Shown here: one piece after another, positions 1 through 8,333 of the stretch
Layout of the letters: every line of letters starts with the position of its first letter
Numbering within the stretch: position 1 is the first letter of the stretch
NCBI GenBank assembly: GCA_948467645.1
Contig: CAOKFD010000017.1
Span: 1 to 50,787, forward strand
DNA from: Fimadaptatus sp948467645
Lineage (GTDB): Bacteria > Bacillota > Clostridia > Christensenellales > Aristaeellaceae
Length of the DNA stretch: 50,787 nt
Reading direction: 5' to 3'
Made by a program: the position numbers and the translations under genes
Notes under the pieces: model-generated
Seen by the model: only the letters and a program-made list of their open reading frames with translations
Databases searched by the model: none
Told to the model about the DNA's origin: nothing

Positions 1-48
1 GCGGCGCTTGAAAGAGTCGTCAGTGCGGTGGTTGATGAGGTGGTTTAA
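1..48 (+). CDS. C-terminal end of an upstream gene (partial)
   Basis: Frame 1 is open from the first base and ends at TAA (46-48). It encodes a 15-residue tail, AALERVVSAVVDEVV. The codons (GCG, GTG, GTC) match the genes further on, and a promoter follows directly, so this is plausibly the end of a real gene cut by the window edge. Function cannot be judged, and chance is not excluded. Confidence 0.35.
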   Translation, partial: AALERVVSAVVDEVV

Positions 49-59
49 CCTGCGGACTT

Positions 60-88
60 TTGACAGGCGGGACGCGAGGGAGTATAAT
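60..88 (+). promoter_or_regulatory. Consensus sigma-A promoter ahead of the CRISPR-like repeats and tsaE
   Basis: TTGACA (60-65) and TATAAT (83-88) are both perfect and separated by exactly 17 bp. Transcription should start near 95, about 20 bp before the first CRISPR-like repeat, and run through all four repeats towards tsaE. No terminator is visible before tsaE. Confidence 0.8.
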
Positions 89-112
89 AAACCAATAATG
101 TAAGGCCAGAGC

Positions 113-319
113 GTTCTCCGCATGAGCAGAGATAATACTCGACTTGACAGCATGAATTTGATGATGCGGTAATGTTCCCTGCATGTGCAGGGGTGATACT
201 AGAAAGTGGTATAGAACTATTGGGGTAGAATATCCTTGCTCAAGCAGGGGTATTCCTCGCCCACACGTACACGCGATCTTGTTTATCACGTTTTTCCCCG
301 CATATGCAGGGCTTAGTAA
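113..319 (+). CRISPR. Degenerate type I-E-like CRISPR mini-array (four diverged repeats)
   Basis: Four related 27-base units start near 113, 174, 231 and 293, giving periods of 61, 57 and 62 bp. Each has a six-base imperfect palindrome around a four-base loop: CTCCGC/GCAGAG, CCCTGC/GCAGGG, CCTTGC/GCAGGG, CCCCGC/GCAGGG, with loops ATGA, ATGT, TCAA and ATAT. The best unit, with core CCCTGCATGTGCAGGGGTGA, resembles the repeat type of I-E systems, and the roughly 61-bp period matches a 28-29-base repeat plus 32-33-base spacer. Pairwise identity is only about 18-21 of 27, so this is a decayed or repurposed array, or a tandem hairpin leader of tsaE. No cas gene is in the window. Confidence 0.55.
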
Positions 320-393
320 AACATTTACAGGTCTGCCAATATGCAGCCTGAATCAATACATACATCCGGCACAAACGCCGTAAGAGAGGTAAC

Positions 394-879
394 ATGCAAA
401 CCTACTATTCATTTGACGAAGCGTGCACGACCGCAATCGCGCATGAGCTGGCTGCACGCCTGCACGCGGGCGACATAGTGCTGCTGCGCGGCGATCTGGG
501 CGCGGGCAAGTCGGTATTCGCGCGCGGGCTGGCGCGCGCATGGGGCGTTGAAGGCCATGTAACCAGCCCTACCTTTACCACAATGCAGCAGTACGATGGC
601 GCGCGCGGGCGGTTCTACCACTTTGACCTGTACCGATTGGACGATCCGGAGCAGCTGTTCGAGACGGGGCTTAACGAGTACATAGGCGGCGACGGGCTGG
701 CCGTTATCGAATGGCCCGAAAACGCCGATCTGGATCCGGCAGACGCATACACGGTTTACGTAAACCGCGTGGAGCCGGGCGACGTGCCCGAGGACGAGCG
801 CGTCGGATTTACGGATGAGGACGGCGACGGCTACGCGCGCATGATACGCATAGCCGCGCCCGGGGAGGAAGAAGCATGA
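394..879 (+). CDS. tsaE: tRNA threonylcarbamoyladenosine biosynthesis ATPase TsaE
   Basis: Cytoplasmic P-loop ATPase of the complex that makes the t6A modification at A37 of ANN-decoding tRNAs, working with TsaB and TsaD. The 161-residue product carries Walker A GDLGAGKS at residues 33-40, then TSPTF, FYHFDLYRL and VIEWPE, all typical of the family. Length is normal. The ATG follows a GAGAGG Shine-Dalgarno sequence. The stop overlaps the tsaB start by four bases, so the two are translationally coupled. TsaD is encoded about 42 kb downstream in this window. The C-terminal 40 residues are acidic and less conserved. Confidence 0.97.
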   Translation: MQTYYSFDEACTTAIAHELAARLHAGDIVLLRGDLGAGKSVFARGLARAWGVEGHVTSPTFTTMQQYDGARGRFYHFDLYRLDDPEQLFETGLNEYIGGDGLAVIEWPENADLDPADAYTVYVNRVEPGDVPEDERVGFTDEDGDGYARMIRIAAPGEEEA

Positions 880-1565
880 TTATACTTGCGATGGACACGT
901 CCGGCCCCTGCGCGTCGGTTGCGCTGATGCAGGACGGCGTGATTACTCATGAGGAGACTGCGCGTCATGGGCTTACGCACTCACAGACCGTGCTGCCTAT
1001 GGCTGAGCGCGCATTGGAATGCGCCGGACTTCAGCCTAAAGATGTGAACCTGTTTGCGTGCGCGGTCGGCCCCGGCTCGTTTACGGGCGTGCGCATTGGG
1101 GTTACTACCGTTAAGGCATTGGCGCACTCGGTGGGCGCGCGCTGCATAGGCGTGGACGCGCTGGAGGCGCTGGCATACGGCGCGTGCGGCTTTAACGGCA
1201 CGCTTGCGCCCATGTTCGACGCGCGCCGGTCGCAGGTATACGCGGCGGCGTTCAAGGGCGGCGCGGAGTTTAACCGCATAGGAGACGACGTGGCCGCGCC
1301 GCTGGAGGAGTTTGTAGGCACACTGCCTGAGGGTGAAGTAATGTTCATGGGCGACGGCGCGGACGCAAACCGCGCGCGCATACTGGCGCTGCGCCCCGAC
1401 GCGCGCTTTGCCCCGGCGCATATGAACTTCCCGCGTGCGGCGGCGATATGTGCATTGGCGAACGAGCGCGCCGCGCAGTCGATGGACTATCTGGAACTCA
1501 AGCCGCTCTACCTGCGCGCGCCGCAGGCCGAGCGCGAACGGCTGGCGAAGGGGTTGAAGGTATGA
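876..1565 (+). CDS. tsaB: tRNA threonylcarbamoyladenosine biosynthesis protein TsaB
   Basis: Catalytically inactive ASKHA-fold paralogue of TsaD that scaffolds the t6A synthase. The 229-residue product begins with MIILAMDTSG and contains the family signature around VGPGSFTGVRIG near residues 66-77. The start sits in a GCATGA overlap with the tsaE stop, after the SD-like GAGGAAGAA. The stop overlaps the rimI start in ATGA. The order tsaE-tsaB-rimI is the common Bacillota arrangement. Confidence 0.96.
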   Translation: MIILAMDTSGPCASVALMQDGVITHEETARHGLTHSQTVLPMAERALECAGLQPKDVNLFACAVGPGSFTGVRIGVTTVKALAHSVGARCIGVDALEALAYGACGFNGTLAPMFDARRSQVYAAAFKGGAEFNRIGDDVAAPLEEFVGTLPEGEVMFMGDGADANRARILALRPDARFAPAHMNFPRAAAICALANERAAQSMDYLELKPLYLRAPQAERERLAKGLKV

Positions 1566-2050
1566 GCGCAAGCTGCCGCCTTATGACGATGGAAGATCTG
1601 GACGCGATAATGGAGGTCGAGCACGAAGCCTTTTCGATACCGTGGTCGCGCAAGTCGTTTACCGAGGAGCTGGAGCGCAACGCCTGCGCGCGCTATCTGG
1701 TGGTTGAGGATGAGGGCAAGGTCGTCGGCTACGGCGGCATGTGGTTCATAGTGGACGAAGCGCATGTGACCAACATAGCGATAGCCAAAGCTCATCGCGG
1801 CAGGGGACTGGGCAAGCTCCTTATGGAAAACATGCTGCAATTCGCGGCCGATTCGGGCATGGCGTTTATGACGCTGGAGGTGCGCCGCTCCAACGAAGTG
1901 GCTCAAAACCTGTACCGCAGCCACGGCTTTGTGGACGTGGGCTACCGCAAGCGCTATTATGAGGACAATCACGAGGATGCGCTCATAATGACCACGCTCA
2001 GTTTGCCTGAGGCGCACCCTGAAAACGATCCGTTTCTGGTGGAGGAATAA
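1562..2050 (+). CDS. rimI: Ribosomal protein-alanine N-acetyltransferase RimI
   Basis: GNAT-fold enzyme expected to acetylate the N-terminal alanine of ribosomal protein S18. From the ATG at 1562, in an ATGA overlap with tsaB, it has 162 residues. Motifs: IPWSRKSF near the N-terminus, ITNIAIAKAHRGRGLGK-type acetyl-CoA loop (here NIAIAKAHRGRGLGK), and LEVRRSNEVAQNLYRSHGF near the C-terminus, which is the classic RimI pattern. Position directly after tsaB supports the name. An in-frame start further upstream inside tsaB has no Shine-Dalgarno site. Confidence 0.93.
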   Translation: MSASCRLMTMEDLDAIMEVEHEAFSIPWSRKSFTEELERNACARYLVVEDEGKVVGYGGMWFIVDEAHVTNIAIAKAHRGRGLGKLLMENMLQFAADSGMAFMTLEVRRSNEVAQNLYRSHGFVDVGYRKRYYEDNHEDALIMTTLSLPEAHPENDPFLVEE

Positions 2051-2108
2051 AGCGTGTTCAGGCAGATGTGCCGATAAGTCGGTAAAGAAATAATAAACGA
2101 CTTTTTTT

Positions 2109-2141
2109 GCTTCTTTCTTTTCCTTCCGAAAAGAAAGAAGC
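2109..2141. repeat. Perfect polypyrimidine/polypurine palindrome, copy 1
   Basis: A perfect 14-bp inverted repeat: GCTTCTTTCTTTTC at 2109-2122 pairs with 2128-2141 across a 5-base loop. There is a T-run on the left side but none downstream of either arm in the right orientation, so it does not read as a normal intrinsic terminator. Two related palindromes occur at 40899-40928 and 41769-41814. It lies between rimI and the MocR gene. Confidence 0.7.
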
Positions 2142-2268
2142 GGCACTTAACATGAATACATCAATGGTGCCACCGAATCGCAAAATAAGCGGCTCGGCGG
2201 CACTTTATTATTTTAAGCAAATGGGATAAAATAGTACGGTAGAAAATATGCAAAGGAGGGCGGCTTGC

Positions 2269-3717
2269 ATGTGTCCGCTTTTTGGCGACGATACCGGCGG
2301 CGGCAAGCCGCTCTACCTGCAATTGCGCGATAAACTCCGGCGCGCGATACTTTCGGGCGAACTGCCCGCGGGCAAGCTGCCCTCCGCGCGCGACATGGCG
2401 CATCTGGAAAACGTCAGCCGAAACACCGTGGACGCGGCGTATGCCTACCTCGAAGATGAAGGCCTTGTATACGTGCGCCGCGGTCAGGGCACGTTCGTCA
2501 GCGAGGGCGCGTGCGCGCCGCGCGCCGGGCATGAATCCGCGATAGACTGGGAAAAGCGCATAAGCCGTGCGGCGCGCGCCTTTACCCACTACCGCGAGGA
2601 GGAAGCGCCCGTGATACACGGCGGGCGCGGCGTGATTTCGTTTACATCGCTTGCGCCCGATCACAATACGTTCGCGGTGCAGGCCTTCCGCAAGATAATG
2701 AACGATGTGCTGGCCGCGGACGACGGGCGGCTGCTCAATTACGGCTACGCGCGCGGCTATGAACCGCTAAGGCAATATCTTTTGGCCGATATGCGGCAAA
2801 AGGGCATAAACACCGACGGCCAGGAATTGATTATAGTGAACGGCTTTCGTCAGGCGGTGGAACTGGTCACGCGCGTGCTGGTGGACGAAAACGCGCGCGT
2901 GCTCACGGAAGCGCCCACGTACAACGGCGTGATAGGCGTTTTGAAAAGCCGCATGGCGCGCATAGGCGCGGTCGATCTGGACGCGCAGGGCATGAACCCG
3001 GACGTGCTGGAGCGCGAGATAATAAAGGAGCGCCCCGCGTTGGTCTACTGCGTGCCCACATACCAGAACCCGACGGGCATAAACATGCCCATGGAGCGCC
3101 GCCGCGAGGTGCTGCGCGTGTGCTCCAAGTACCGCGTGCCGCTGCTTGAAGACGGCTTTAACGAGGAACTGCGCTTCCGCGGCGAAAGCTATCCCACGCT
3201 CAAGGCGATGGATTCCGAGGGCGTGGTCATATACGCGGGCAGCTTTTCCAAGGTGCTGTTTCCCGGCCTGAGGATAGGCTGGGTACTCGCGCCCGAGCAG
3301 GTGTATCACTACCTGCTCAACGAAAAGTTCAATCAGGACATACACACATCGACGGTGATACAGGCGGCGCTGTGCGAGTTCCTGCGGCGCGGCTGTCTGG
3401 AGCGCCACCTTAAATCCAGCCGCGTGCTGTACCGCGAGCGCATGACGGCGCTGCTGGGCGCGCTGGACGAAAACTTCTCGGACATAGCCGAATGGCCGCG
3501 CACCGACGGCGGGTTCTCGGTATTCGTGACGCTCAAAAACGGCATGGACACGCGCGAAAGGCTGGAGCGCGCCAAAGAAGCGGGCGTGATGTACGTGCCC
3601 GGCGACGTGTTCTATCCGGACGGGCGCGGGCGGGACAGCCTGAGACTGGGCTTTTCACGGCTGAGCACGGACGAGATTTACGAGGGCGTGCGCCGGCTGC
3701 GCGGTGTGTTGGAGTGA
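2269..3717 (+). CDS. MocR/GntR-family transcriptional regulator with aminotransferase domain
   Basis: PLP-dependent regulator: an N-terminal GntR winged helix (roughly residues 10-80, with LPSARDMAHLENVSRNTVDA) fused to a fold-type I aminotransferase domain. The PLP lysine lies in GSFSKVLFPGLRIGW, about Lys328. YQNPTG and EDGFNEELRF complete the cofactor site. I start at ATG 2269 because AAGGAGGG (2253-2260) lies eight bases upstream; an earlier ATG at 2248 precedes that site. Length is 482 residues, usual for the family. MocR proteins such as PdxR and GabR regulate vitamin B6 or amino acid genes, often nearby; the target here is unknown. A GNAT gene follows after 11 bp. Confidence 0.93.
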   Translation: MCPLFGDDTGGGKPLYLQLRDKLRRAILSGELPAGKLPSARDMAHLENVSRNTVDAAYAYLEDEGLVYVRRGQGTFVSEGACAPRAGHESAIDWEKRISRAARAFTHYREEEAPVIHGGRGVISFTSLAPDHNTFAVQAFRKIMNDVLAADDGRLLNYGYARGYEPLRQYLLADMRQKGINTDGQELIIVNGFRQAVELVTRVLVDENARVLTEAPTYNGVIGVLKSRMARIGAVDLDAQGMNPDVLEREIIKERPALVYCVPTYQNPTGINMPMERRREVLRVCSKYRVPLLEDGFNEELRFRGESYPTLKAMDSEGVVIYAGSFSKVLFPGLRIGWVLAPEQVYHYLLNEKFNQDIHTSTVIQAALCEFLRRGCLERHLKSSRVLYRERMTALLGALDENFSDIAEWPRTDGGFSVFVTLKNGMDTRERLERAKEAGVMYVPGDVFYPDGRGRDSLRLGFSRLSTDEIYEGVRRLRGVLE

Positions 3718-3728
3718 GGAGGGCGCAT

Positions 3729-4169
3729 ATGGATTGCATTATAAGGCACGCGAAGCAGCGCGATGCGGATGCGATTGCAATGCTTTATCGCACGGCGCTG
3801 GGCTATGCGGAAATGAACGGCGAAGCGGTATCGGCGCGCATGACGCAGATGGCCGCGCGCGGCGGATACATAAATTACGTGGCCGAGGTAAACGGCGCAG
3901 TCGCCGGTATGATAAGCACCCGGCGTTCGCTTGCGCTGGAGGTAAACGGCGAATACATGGCGGTCATCGGGCTTATGGTGTCGGATGAGTTCCGGGGCAT
4001 GGGACTGGGACGCGCCCTTATCATGCGCGCCGAAAGCGATGCGCGCATGGACGGGATAACCTTCTTTAAGCTGTCAAGCGGCATGACGCGCACGGGCGCA
4101 CATGCGTTTTATGAAAAACTGGGCTATCAGAAAAACGGGTTCCGTTTTACAAAGGGACAGAAAAATTGA
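3729..4169 (+). CDS. GNAT-family N-acetyltransferase
   Basis: A 146-residue GNAT protein with the acetyl-CoA loop VSDEFRGMGLGRALI near residue 82 and a C-terminal AHAFYEKLGYQKNGFRF block. The start at 3729 is chosen because GAGGAGG (3715-3721) lies eight bases before it; a longer frame begins inside the MocR gene. The 11-bp gap to the MocR gene suggests co-transcription. Substrate is unknown. Confidence 0.88.
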   Translation: MDCIIRHAKQRDADAIAMLYRTALGYAEMNGEAVSARMTQMAARGGYINYVAEVNGAVAGMISTRRSLALEVNGEYMAVIGLMVSDEFRGMGLGRALIMRAESDARMDGITFFKLSSGMTRTGAHAFYEKLGYQKNGFRFTKGQKN

Positions 4170-4205
4170 CGGCGGCTGAATCCGCGCATTTCAAGGAGGA
4201 TATAA

Positions 4206-4982
4206 ATGTTAGCAAAGTGCGGCATTAACTATCAGATATTCGGCACGGAGGGCAAATTCATACTCTGTATGCACGGCTGGGGCGGCCAGATCGACAGCTT
4301 TAAGCCGCTGATACGCGACCTGACTGCCGAAAGCGGCAAGGCGCGCGTGATTGGCGTGGACTTTCCCGGTCACGGCCAAAGCCCTGAACCGCCCGAGGTA
4401 TGGAACGTCGATCAGTTTAAGGCGCAGATAATCGCGCTGCTGGACGAAATCGGCGCGGAGCGCGTGGACATAGTCGCGCACTCGTTCGGCGGGCGCGTGG
4501 CGCTGCTCATGGCCGCCGAAAACCCGGAGCGCGTGGGGCGCATGGTGCTGACCGGCTGCGCGGGACTGCTGCCCAAGCGTTCGGGCGGCGCACAGGTCAA
4601 GCAGGCCGTATTCGGCGCGCTCAAGGCGGGTTACGAAAGCCGTGCGGTGCAAAAGCTGCTGGGCAAAAACGCCGAAAAGCTGACCAATGCGATACAGTCG
4701 CGCATGGGCTCGGCCGACTATCGCGCGCTGTCGGGCGACATGCGCAAGACGTTTGTGCAGGTGATTAACCAGGATCTGGCATGGTGCCTGCCTAAGATAA
4801 AGGCCTCCACGCTGCTGTTCTGGGGCGAAAACGACACCGCCACTCCGCTGTGGATGGGTCAGCAGATGGAAAAGGAAATCCCGGACGCGGGACTGGTAGT
4901 AATGCCGGGCGCAACGCATTTTGCCTACCTCGAGCGCTATCCAAACTTCCTTGCGGTTGTTAAGCAGTTCCTTCAGGTGTGA
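4206..4982 (+). CDS. Alpha/beta-fold hydrolase
   Basis: Cytoplasmic serine hydrolase, 258 residues, no signal peptide. The catalytic triad is visible: Ser93 in AHSFGG (nucleophile elbow), Asp210 in GENDTATP and His238 in GATHFAYLERYP. An oxyanion HGWGG motif lies at residues 23-27. AAGGAGG (4194-4200) precedes the ATG. It resembles the MhpC/BioH-like superfamily, which does not fix the substrate. It may be co-transcribed with the GNAT gene 36 bp upstream. Confidence 0.92.
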   Translation: MLAKCGINYQIFGTEGKFILCMHGWGGQIDSFKPLIRDLTAESGKARVIGVDFPGHGQSPEPPEVWNVDQFKAQIIALLDEIGAERVDIVAHSFGGRVALLMAAENPERVGRMVLTGCAGLLPKRSGGAQVKQAVFGALKAGYESRAVQKLLGKNAEKLTNAIQSRMGSADYRALSGDMRKTFVQVINQDLAWCLPKIKASTLLFWGENDTATPLWMGQQMEKEIPDAGLVVMPGATHFAYLERYPNFLAVVKQFLQV

Positions 4983-5152
4983 GGCATGTAACACGCCGTG
5001 TTGAATATGATAAGCTGGCGTTAACGCGCGTGCGCTTGCGAAAAGCGTCGGCGCGTGGTATCCTTAACGGGCCAAATTGCAATACAGCGCGGCTAGATTC
5101 GCGCAATAACGCAGTCGGCGGCACGTCCGACCGACGCCTGAGGAGGCCTTAA

Positions 5153-6733
5153 ATGTTAGTAAGTATTATCTGCTGGGCGCTTACAGTGCTGGGGTGTCTT
5201 ATGGGCACCCGGTATTATGTGCACATGCTGCAATTGGAAAGCTATCAACTGGACGGCTACATGCGCTGGATTAAGGCGCGCGGCGCGCATCCGGTACTGA
5301 TAAACAGCTGCATAGGCGTGGGCTTTGCGGTGATGAACATATGCATAACGGCGCTTGTGCGCAGCCATGTGCCCGCCGTTCAGGGCGGCGCCAAGGTCAG
5401 CGTGACCGCCGTGTTTGCACTGGTGGCATTTTTGATGATGCGCTCGTGGGCGGCGCAGTCCCAGAAAAAGCCGCTCGCGTTCACGCCCCGCGTAAAGCGC
5501 CTGTACTGGTATCTGGGCGGCGTGTGCGCGCTGCTGGGCGCGGTGCTGGAGCTGCTTAACGTGGGCTGCTTCATGTACAGCCTCGTGCCGATGATTGTCT
5601 GGGCGGGCGCGTACGCGGCTCAGCCCGGCGAACAGCGCATCAATCACAGCTTCTTCGTGGATGCGCAGAAAAAACTGGCCGAGCGCCCCGACCTTATCAA
5701 AATAGGCATAACCGGCAGTTATGGCAAGACCAGCACCAAGTTTGTGCTCAAGACGCTGCTGGAGGAGAAGTACAATGTACTCGCCACGCCGTCCAGCTTC
5801 AACACGCCCATGGGCGTAACCCGCATCGTGCGCGAGCAGCTCAGACCCGAGCATCAGATATTCATCGGCGAAATGGGCGCGCGCCATATGGGCGATATTA
5901 AGGAAATGTGCGAACTGGTGCATCCCTCGATCGGCATACTCACGTCGATCGGGCCGCAGCACCTCGAGACGTTCGGCTCGATAGAAAACGTCGCCAATAC
6001 CAAGAACGAACTGGTCGAGGCGCTGCCTGCGGACGGCATGGCCTTCTTTGCGGCCGACGGCGGCTGGCTGGATAAGCTGTACGCGCGCGCGGCCTGCGAA
6101 AAATACCGCGCCGGTCTTACGCGCGACAAGATGTACATGCGCGCCGAGGACATATCGGTCGGCCCGGACGGTTCCACGTTCACGCTGGTATGCGAGGACG
6201 GCGGCCGCATAAGGTGCACGACCCGGCTGCTGGGCAAGCATAATGTGCAGAACATAGTGCTGTCGGCGGCGGTCGCGCATAAGCTGGGCGTAAGCATGGA
6301 CCAGCTCGCGTCCGGCATAGGCAAGATCGAACCCATCGAGCACCGGCTGCAGCTGATACCCGGCGCGGGCGGCAAGGTGGTAATCGATGACGCGTTCAAC
6401 TCCAACCCCGCGGGCGCGGCGCGCGCGATGGAGGTGCTGGCCTCTTTCGATGGTCTGCGCTGCGTGGTAACGCCCGGCATGGTTGAACTGGGCGCGCGCG
6501 AGGAGGAGCTTAACCGCGAATTCGGCAGGCAGATGGCCAAGGCGTGCGACGCGGCGATACTGCTGGGCAAAAAACGCGCCCAGCCCATACGCGAGGGCAT
6601 GATCGAGGTAGGCTTTACCGAGCAGAACATATTCGTGGTCGATTCGCTGGACGCGGCCATGCCCATACTCGCGGCGCTGAACGCCGACGTTACGCTGTTT
6701 GAAAACGATCTGCCCGATAATTACACCGAATGA
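5153..6733 (+). CDS. MurF-type Mur ligase with N-terminal membrane segments
   Basis: Adds D-Ala-D-Ala to the UDP-MurNAc-tripeptide in peptidoglycan synthesis. The 526-residue product has about four or five hydrophobic segments (near 1-22, 46-68, 80-98 and 118-157), then a complete Mur ligase core with P-loop GITGSYGKTS at 185-194, the IGEMGARHMGDI motif, IGPQHLETFGS, a central HNVQN and the C-terminal IDDAFNSNP block. Ordinary MurF is about 450 residues and soluble; this layout fits a membrane-anchored MurF subgroup that I recall from Clostridia. Ddl follows after 27 bp, which supports the substrate assignment. AGGAGGCC precedes the ATG. Confidence 0.88.
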   Translation: MLVSIICWALTVLGCLMGTRYYVHMLQLESYQLDGYMRWIKARGAHPVLINSCIGVGFAVMNICITALVRSHVPAVQGGAKVSVTAVFALVAFLMMRSWAAQSQKKPLAFTPRVKRLYWYLGGVCALLGAVLELLNVGCFMYSLVPMIVWAGAYAAQPGEQRINHSFFVDAQKKLAERPDLIKIGITGSYGKTSTKFVLKTLLEEKYNVLATPSSFNTPMGVTRIVREQLRPEHQIFIGEMGARHMGDIKEMCELVHPSIGILTSIGPQHLETFGSIENVANTKNELVEALPADGMAFFAADGGWLDKLYARAACEKYRAGLTRDKMYMRAEDISVGPDGSTFTLVCEDGGRIRCTTRLLGKHNVQNIVLSAAVAHKLGVSMDQLASGIGKIEPIEHRLQLIPGAGGKVVIDDAFNSNPAGAARAMEVLASFDGLRCVVTPGMVELGAREEELNREFGRQMAKACDAAILLGKKRAQPIREGMIEVGFTEQNIFVVDSLDAAMPILAALNADVTLFENDLPDNYTE

Positions 6734-6760
6734 CGCGCGGACAAGTGGGAGGAATGACGG

Positions 6761-8029
6761 ATGAGTCTTAAAGTAGCGGTGATATACGGCTCGCGTACCT
6801 GCGAGCATGACGTTTCGATAGTTTCCGCATTGCAGGCAATGGATAATCTGGACAAGAACGAATACGAGATAGTGCCGGTATACATCGCGCGCGACGGCCA
6901 GTGGTATACCGGCCGACTGCTGCGCAACATAACGTTTTACAGCGCGTTTAAGCCCGAACTGGTGACGCACGTCGCGCCCGTGATGAGCGAGGATGGCAAG
7001 CTCACGCTGATGCCGGTAACGTCCATCGCGCCGCACGGATTCAAAGGCATGGTTAAGGTGCTCATGAGCAACATGAACCTGGGCGAAGATACCGTTGAAA
7101 AGTGCGACGTGGTTCTGCCGGTAATGCATGGTATGAACGGCGAGGATGGCACGCTGCAGGGCCTGCTTGAGCTGTTCAACGTGCCCTACACCTCGACCGG
7201 CGTGCTGGGCAGCGCTCTGGGCATGGATAAGATCGCCATGAAGCAATTCTTCCGCGGCTGCGGCCTGCCCGTGGTCGATGGCATGTGGTTCGCGCGCAGC
7301 GAGTGGAACAAGAATCATGAGGAAGTACTTAATCGCGTCGAAAGCTCCTGCCCTTACCCTGTCTATGTAAAGCCCGCCAACCTCGGCTCGTCCATAGGTA
7401 TAAGCCGCGCAACCGACCGCCAGTCGCTCATCAAGGCCATCGAAACCGCCGTGGAATACGACCGACGCATACTGGTCGAGCGCGGCATCGAAAAGCCGGT
7501 CGAGATCAACTGCTCCGCACTGCGCATAAAGGGCGAGGTGCGCGCGTCGCTGTGCGAAATGCCCGCCAGCTGGGAAGAGTTCCTCACATTCGACGACAAG
7601 TACCTGCGCGGCTCCAAGTCGGGCAAGGGTCAGGGCATGGAATCGCTCGCGCGCAAAGTGCCCGCGCCCATCAGCGACGAACTCACTCAGCGCATACAGC
7701 AGATGACTACTCAGGTGTATAATGCGATGGACTGCAAGGGCGTTGTGCGCATCGATTACATGCTGGACGGCGACGAGCTGTACATAAACGAGATCAACAT
7801 AATCCCCGGCTCGCTGGCGTTCTACCTGTGGGAGCCTCTGGGCATCAGCTTTAAGGAAATGCTGGATTGCATGATAGAGGACGCGTTCACGGCCTACGCC
7901 GAAAAGAACCGCTCGGTATTCTCCTACGACAGCAGCATACTGCGCAGTGTGCAGGGCGGCCTGAAGGGCGCTAAGGGCGGCAAGCTGGGCGGCTCGGGCA
8001 GTAAGCTCGGCGGCGGTAAGCTGGGCTGA
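6761..8029 (+). CDS. ddl: D-alanine--D-alanine ligase with Gly/Lys-rich tail
   Basis: ATP-grasp enzyme joining two D-alanines for cell wall synthesis. MSLKVAVIYGSRTCEHDVSI is the usual N-terminus; LGSSIGISRA and ERGIEKPVEINCSAL are nucleotide-binding and central motifs; YINEINIIPGSLAFYLW is the metal-binding region. GGGAGG near 6747 precedes the ATG. The length, 422 residues, exceeds the family norm of about 310-370. Part of the excess is a C-terminal low-complexity tail of about 24 residues built from GGK/KLGG units, unlike anything in typical Ddl. The operon with MurF makes biochemical sense. D-Ala-D-Lac or D-Ala-D-Ser specificity cannot be excluded by eye. Confidence 0.92.
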   Translation: MSLKVAVIYGSRTCEHDVSIVSALQAMDNLDKNEYEIVPVYIARDGQWYTGRLLRNITFYSAFKPELVTHVAPVMSEDGKLTLMPVTSIAPHGFKGMVKVLMSNMNLGEDTVEKCDVVLPVMHGMNGEDGTLQGLLELFNVPYTSTGVLGSALGMDKIAMKQFFRGCGLPVVDGMWFARSEWNKNHEEVLNRVESSCPYPVYVKPANLGSSIGISRATDRQSLIKAIETAVEYDRRILVERGIEKPVEINCSALRIKGEVRASLCEMPASWEEFLTFDDKYLRGSKSGKGQGMESLARKVPAPISDELTQRIQQMTTQVYNAMDCKGVVRIDYMLDGDELYINEINIIPGSLAFYLWEPLGISFKEMLDCMIEDAFTAYAEKNRSVFSYDSSILRSVQGGLKGAKGGKLGGSGSKLGGGKLG

Positions 8030-8054
8030 TTGGATAAGTTTATATGATGATGTG

Positions 8055-8103
8055 ACTTCGCCGCGTTCGGCCTTGGGGGGCTGGACGCGGCGAAGTTTGT
8101 TTT
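8055..8103 (+). terminator. Intrinsic terminator after ddl
   Basis: A perfect 12-bp stem, ACTTCGCCGCGT (8055-8066) with 8085-8096, and an 18-base loop is followed by TTGTTTT. It ends the murF-ddl transcript. Confidence 0.88.
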
Positions 8104-8245
8104 GGGCGAGAAAGTGAGTGATACAGTGTGGGTGTGATTGTGCCTTTTCAGGCAGAAATAATTGATGGCTGCTTTGAGCTTATCCGATGGGCTGAAAGGC
8201 ATTAAGCACAGGGCGGCTGTCATGATCGGCTGATTGGTGCCTGCC

Positions 8246-8293
8246 TAAAATAAAATGCCAGAAGCGCATACTGACTCAACAACGCGCTTCTGG
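8246..8293 (-). terminator. Intrinsic terminator of the minus-strand acetyltransferase gene
   Basis: CCAGAAGCGC (8258-8267) pairs with 8284-8293. Read on the minus strand the stem is followed by a T-rich tract (8246-8257). It sits 40 bp past the stop of the Eis-like gene. The gap 8104-8245 between this and the ddl terminator holds nothing I recognise. Confidence 0.85.
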
Positions 8294-8333
8294 TAAAAGC
8301 TATTCAATTAATCGTCAACCGATCGCCGCGCAA

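Noticed and set aside
88..101. Exact 14-mer TAAACCAATAATGT shared with 36531-36544 upstream of secA, possible common operator
   Set aside because: In 50 kb a few exact 14-mer pairs are expected by chance, and neither copy is palindromic.
5156..7318. 720-codon open frame on the minus strand across murF and ddl
   Set aside because: It is antisense to two clearly recognised genes and its composition (His, Arg, Ala, Val) is that of a reverse-complement shadow.
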